In this document: positions 5,178 through 6,975 of the stretch, piece by piece
Layout: each line of letters starts with the position of its first letter
Numbering within the stretch: position 1 is the first letter of the stretch
NCBI GenBank assembly: GCA_002385415.1
Contig: DGDL01000068.1
Span: 822-7,796 of the forward strand
From: Clostridiales bacterium UBA3953
GTDB lineage: Bacteria > Bacillota > Clostridia > Oscillospirales > CAG-272
Length of the DNA: 6,975 nucleotides
Reading direction: 5' to 3'
Notes under the pieces: generated by a model
The model's database searches: none
What the model was told of the DNA's origin: nothing
What the model saw: the letters and a program-made list of their open reading frames with translations, nothing else
Position numbers and translations under genes: made by a program

Positions 5178-6647
5178 ATGCGAGTTATAATATTCGACAT
5201 CGACACGTTGCGGCCCGACCACCTGGGCTGCTACGGCTACATGCGCGACACCTCGCCCAACATTGACGAGATTGCGCGGCGCGGCGTGCGGTTCAGCCGC
5301 TGCTATTGCCCGAACGCGCCCTGCCTGCCCTCCCGCGCCTCGCTTATCACCGGCCAGTACGGCATCCGCACCGGTATCGTCGGTCATGGCGGCACCGCCG
5401 CCGATATGCGCCTGCAGGGCGCCTCGCGCGGGTTCCGCGACCTTGTCTCCGAGCACAGCCTGTTCATGCAGTTCAGGCGCGCCGGCATGCACACCGTGTC
5501 GTTTTCCACGTTTGCCGAGCGCCACTCGGCAGGGTGGTTTGCCGCGGGGCTCAACGAATGGTACAATGTCGGCGGCGGAGGCATGGAGTCGGCCGAGGAG
5601 ATAACCCCGCTGGTGCTCGACTGGCTGGACCGAAACGGCAGCCGCGAAAACTGGATGCTGCACGTCCACTTTTGGGACCCGCACACGCCGTATCGCGCGC
5701 CCGAGTGGTTTGGCAACCCGTTTGCCGGCGAGCCGCTGCCCGACCCGTGGATAACCGAGGAGATATTCGAGCGGCACCTCTGCCATGTCGGCCCGCACGG
5801 CGCGCGCGAGATAAACATGTGGGACGACAGGACCGACCCCCGCTACCCGCGCCACCCCGGCAAGCTCGAAAACCTCGAGCAGGTCAAAGACTTCATCGAC
5901 CAATACGACTGCGGCGTAAGGTATGCCGACTATAACGTGGGTCTTATATTAGATAAGCTGCGCGAGCTGGGCATATACTACGACACCGCGATGGTCGTCA
6001 CCTCCGACCACGGCGAAAACCTTGGCGAGGGCGGGATATATGCCGAGCACGCCACAACCGACGAGGCGACCTGCCGCATACCGCTTATCGTCAGCTATCC
6101 GGGCTGCCGCGAAAACGCAGAGGTCGACGATTTCTGCGACAACACCGACTTCATCCCGACGGTGCGCGAGTTGCTGGGGCTGAAAAACCCCGTCCCGCGC
6201 GGCTGGTACGACGGGATAAGCCTGCTGCCCGCGCTGCGCGGCGACCTTTTCCGGCACAGCCGCGACCATGTCATATTGACCCAGTGCGCGCATGTCTGCC
6301 AGCGCGCCGCGCGGTTTGGCGACTATCTTTACATACGCACGCTGCACGGCGGCTATCACCTGCTGGACCGCGAGCAGCTTTACAATATATCCGAAGACCC
6401 GCACCAGCTCCGCAACCTTGCATCCGAGCGGCCGGAGCTTTGCGCCGTCGGCGCGCGGTATATACTGGACTGGGTGGACGATAACCTTGCAAAGTCGCCA
6501 TATCCGGTCGACCCGCTGCAGACGGTGCTGCACGAGGGCGGGCCGCTTCACTGCCGAGGCGCGCTGCCCGGCTATATAAAGCGGCTGCGCGACGCCGGAC
6601 GCCACGCCGACGCCGAGGCGCTGCTTGCGCGCTATCCGAACGGATGA
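5178..6647 (+). CDS. Type I sulfatase / alkaline phosphatase superfamily hydrolase
   Basis: The 489-residue product should hydrolyse a sulfate ester, or possibly a phosphodiester or phosphonate ester, through a formylglycine nucleophile. The N-terminus IFDIDTLRPDHLGCYGY (5-21) supplies the first metal ligands (Asp9 region). The formylglycine motif C-x-P-S-R is intact (Cys49-Leu-Pro-Ser-Arg53), followed by ASLITGQYGIRTG. HVHFWDPHTPY (162-172) contributes active-site His residues, TSDHGE (275-280, Asp277/His278) is the second metal motif, and His291 follows. The C-terminal LYNISEDPHQLRNLA (401-415) is typical of the family. There is no signal peptide, so the enzyme appears cytoplasmic, where a maturase could oxidise Cys49; no maturase gene is present here. 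GAGAGGG lies 8 bases before the ATG. Substrate is not predictable; no transporter or glycoside hydrolase is adjacent. Family is confident, sulfatase versus phosphonate monoester hydrolase less so. Confidence 0.92.
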   Translation: MRVIIFDIDTLRPDHLGCYGYMRDTSPNIDEIARRGVRFSRCYCPNAPCLPSRASLITGQYGIRTGIVGHGGTAADMRLQGASRGFRDLVSEHSLFMQFRRAGMHTVSFSTFAERHSAGWFAAGLNEWYNVGGGGMESAEEITPLVLDWLDRNGSRENWMLHVHFWDPHTPYRAPEWFGNPFAGEPLPDPWITEEIFERHLCHVGPHGAREINMWDDRTDPRYPRHPGKLENLEQVKDFIDQYDCGVRYADYNVGLILDKLRELGIYYDTAMVVTSDHGENLGEGGIYAEHATTDEATCRIPLIVSYPGCRENAEVDDFCDNTDFIPTVRELLGLKNPVPRGWYDGISLLPALRGDLFRHSRDHVILTQCAHVCQRAARFGDYLYIRTLHGGYHLLDREQLYNISEDPHQLRNLASERPELCAVGARYILDWVDDNLAKSPYPVDPLQTVLHEGGPLHCRGALPGYIKRLRDAGRHADAEALLARYPNG

Positions 6648-6690
6648 GCTGCACGAAAGTCAAATAATTTACATATTAAAAAAACGGCAA

Positions 6691-6870
6691 ATGAAATTAC
6701 CGGAACTTAAATTTATAGAGGCCGATATCCAGCCGGGCAGGCGCGTGCTTGTCACAAGCGACATACACGGCAACCTCGACCACCTGAAAGCGGTGCTGCA
6801 TCTGGCAAGCTTTTCGGCGGACGATATACTTGTCGTTGTAGCGCGACTGGAAGGGCACCAGCTTTTTTGA
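6691..6870 (+). CDS. Metallophosphoesterase, N-terminal part only, frame broken
   Basis: The ORF has 59 codons from the ATG at 6691-6693. Residues 18-35 (RVLVTSDIHGNLDHLKAV) carry the D-x-H metal-binding motif (Asp24, His26, with GN following) that opens calcineurin-like phosphoesterases. Residues 44-50 (DDILVVV) are where the second motif G-D should come next. Instead the frame continues ARLEGHQLF and stops. A full enzyme would be some 250 residues or more. The true coding sequence appears to resume in the +1 frame from about 6842, so this is half of a disrupted gene. It starts 43 bases after the sulfatase stop, in operon position, with only a weak purine-rich region (about 6679-6687) before it. 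The substrate is unknown. Confidence 0.75.
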   Translation: MKLPELKFIEADIQPGRRVLVTSDIHGNLDHLKAVLHLASFSADDILVVVARLEGHQLF

Positions 6871-6956
6871 CGAGATGACGCTCGAGCTTGGGCACCTCTG
6901 CGGCTCGCCCCAAGAGGGCGTGAAAATCAAGCGCGACGTCATCGTGTATTTTGACG
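6842..6956 (+). pseudogene. Internal fragment of the same metallophosphoesterase, out of frame
   Basis: Reading from 6842 in the +1 frame gives 38 codons that look authentic: RDWKGTSFFDEMTLELGHLC, then GSPQEG and KIKRDVIVYFD. This composition is like the middle region of Clostridial phosphoesterases of this type, by recollection. Directly upstream in this frame is a TAG at 6839-6841. The fragment ends where the adapter sequence begins. The most economical explanation is that the segment between the DDILVVV strand and this region has been lost, by a real deletion or by a chimeric read joined at about 6838-6845. Confidence 0.55.
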
Positions 6957-6975
6957 CTGTCTCTTATACACATCT
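6957..6975. other. Tn5/Nextera mosaic-end adapter at contig end
   Basis: The last 19 bases are CTGTCTCTTATACACATCT, the exact reverse complement of the Tn5 transposase mosaic end used in tagmentation libraries. It is an untrimmed sequencing adapter, not genome sequence. Read on the minus strand it translates as the well-known artefact beginning MCIRDS. Confidence 0.97.

Noticed and set aside
4815..5903. Minus-strand ORF of 362 codons
   Set aside because: It overlaps the membrane protein and sulfatase genes on the opposite strand, has no ribosome binding site, and its composition is that of an antisense shadow.
6752..6973. Minus-strand ORF beginning MCIRDS
   Set aside because: Its start lies inside the Tn5 adapter, and the rest is antisense to the metallophosphoesterase gene.
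6957..6975. Genuine transposon end
   Set aside because: The sequence is the engineered 19-bp mosaic end exactly at the contig terminus, with no transposase, so a library adapter is far more likely than a mobile element.

Overview
The window looks like the end of a contig from a GC-rich, probably uncultured Clostridia member (Oscillospirales/Ruminococcaceae-like). The clues are the gene families present (YerB-type DUF3048 lipoprotein, Clostridia-type PurN, the ACT/UPF0237-UPF0210 pair, a DUF6106-like membrane protein), the clear Shine-Dalgarno sites, and the AT-rich promoters lying between GC-rich genes. The taxonomic placement is inference.

Layout. Bases 1-4331 are all read from the minus strand, as three transcription blocks. 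(1) A textbook sigma-A promoter at 1484-1512 drives a small uncharacterised gene (1056-1409) and then a DUF3048 lipoprotein gene (1040 to the left edge, 3' end missing). (2) purN (1714-2361) stands apart from other purine genes. Its stop codon is followed by a perfect 12-bp hairpin, and it is preceded by about 325 bases with no gene. (3) An ACT-domain regulator (4062-4331, UPF0237) and a PFL-fold protein of unknown function (2687-4045, UPF0210) form the conserved two-gene unit seen across Firmicutes. Its promoter is at 4381-4409.

Bases 4431-6956 are read from the plus strand. A second promoter (4431-4459), back-to-back with the ACT promoter, drives a small two-helix membrane protein (4530-5078), a cytoplasmic sulfatase with an intact formylglycine motif (5178-6647), and the beginning of a metallophosphoesterase gene (6691 onward). 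The close spacing suggests one operon, but the products have no obvious common pathway.

The right end is not trustworthy. The last 19 bases are exactly the Tn5/Nextera mosaic-end adapter. About 115 bases before it, the metallophosphoesterase reading frame jumps by +1 in a way that looks like a deletion or chimeric join. I see no CRISPR array, tRNA, rRNA, transposase or phage gene, and no convincing new defence or biosynthetic system. The points most worth a second look are the contig-end artefact, the ACT/UPF0210 pair, the FGly-type sulfatase without a signal peptide, the unnamed small gene co-transcribed with the lipoprotein, and the hairpin-bearing intergenic repeats.
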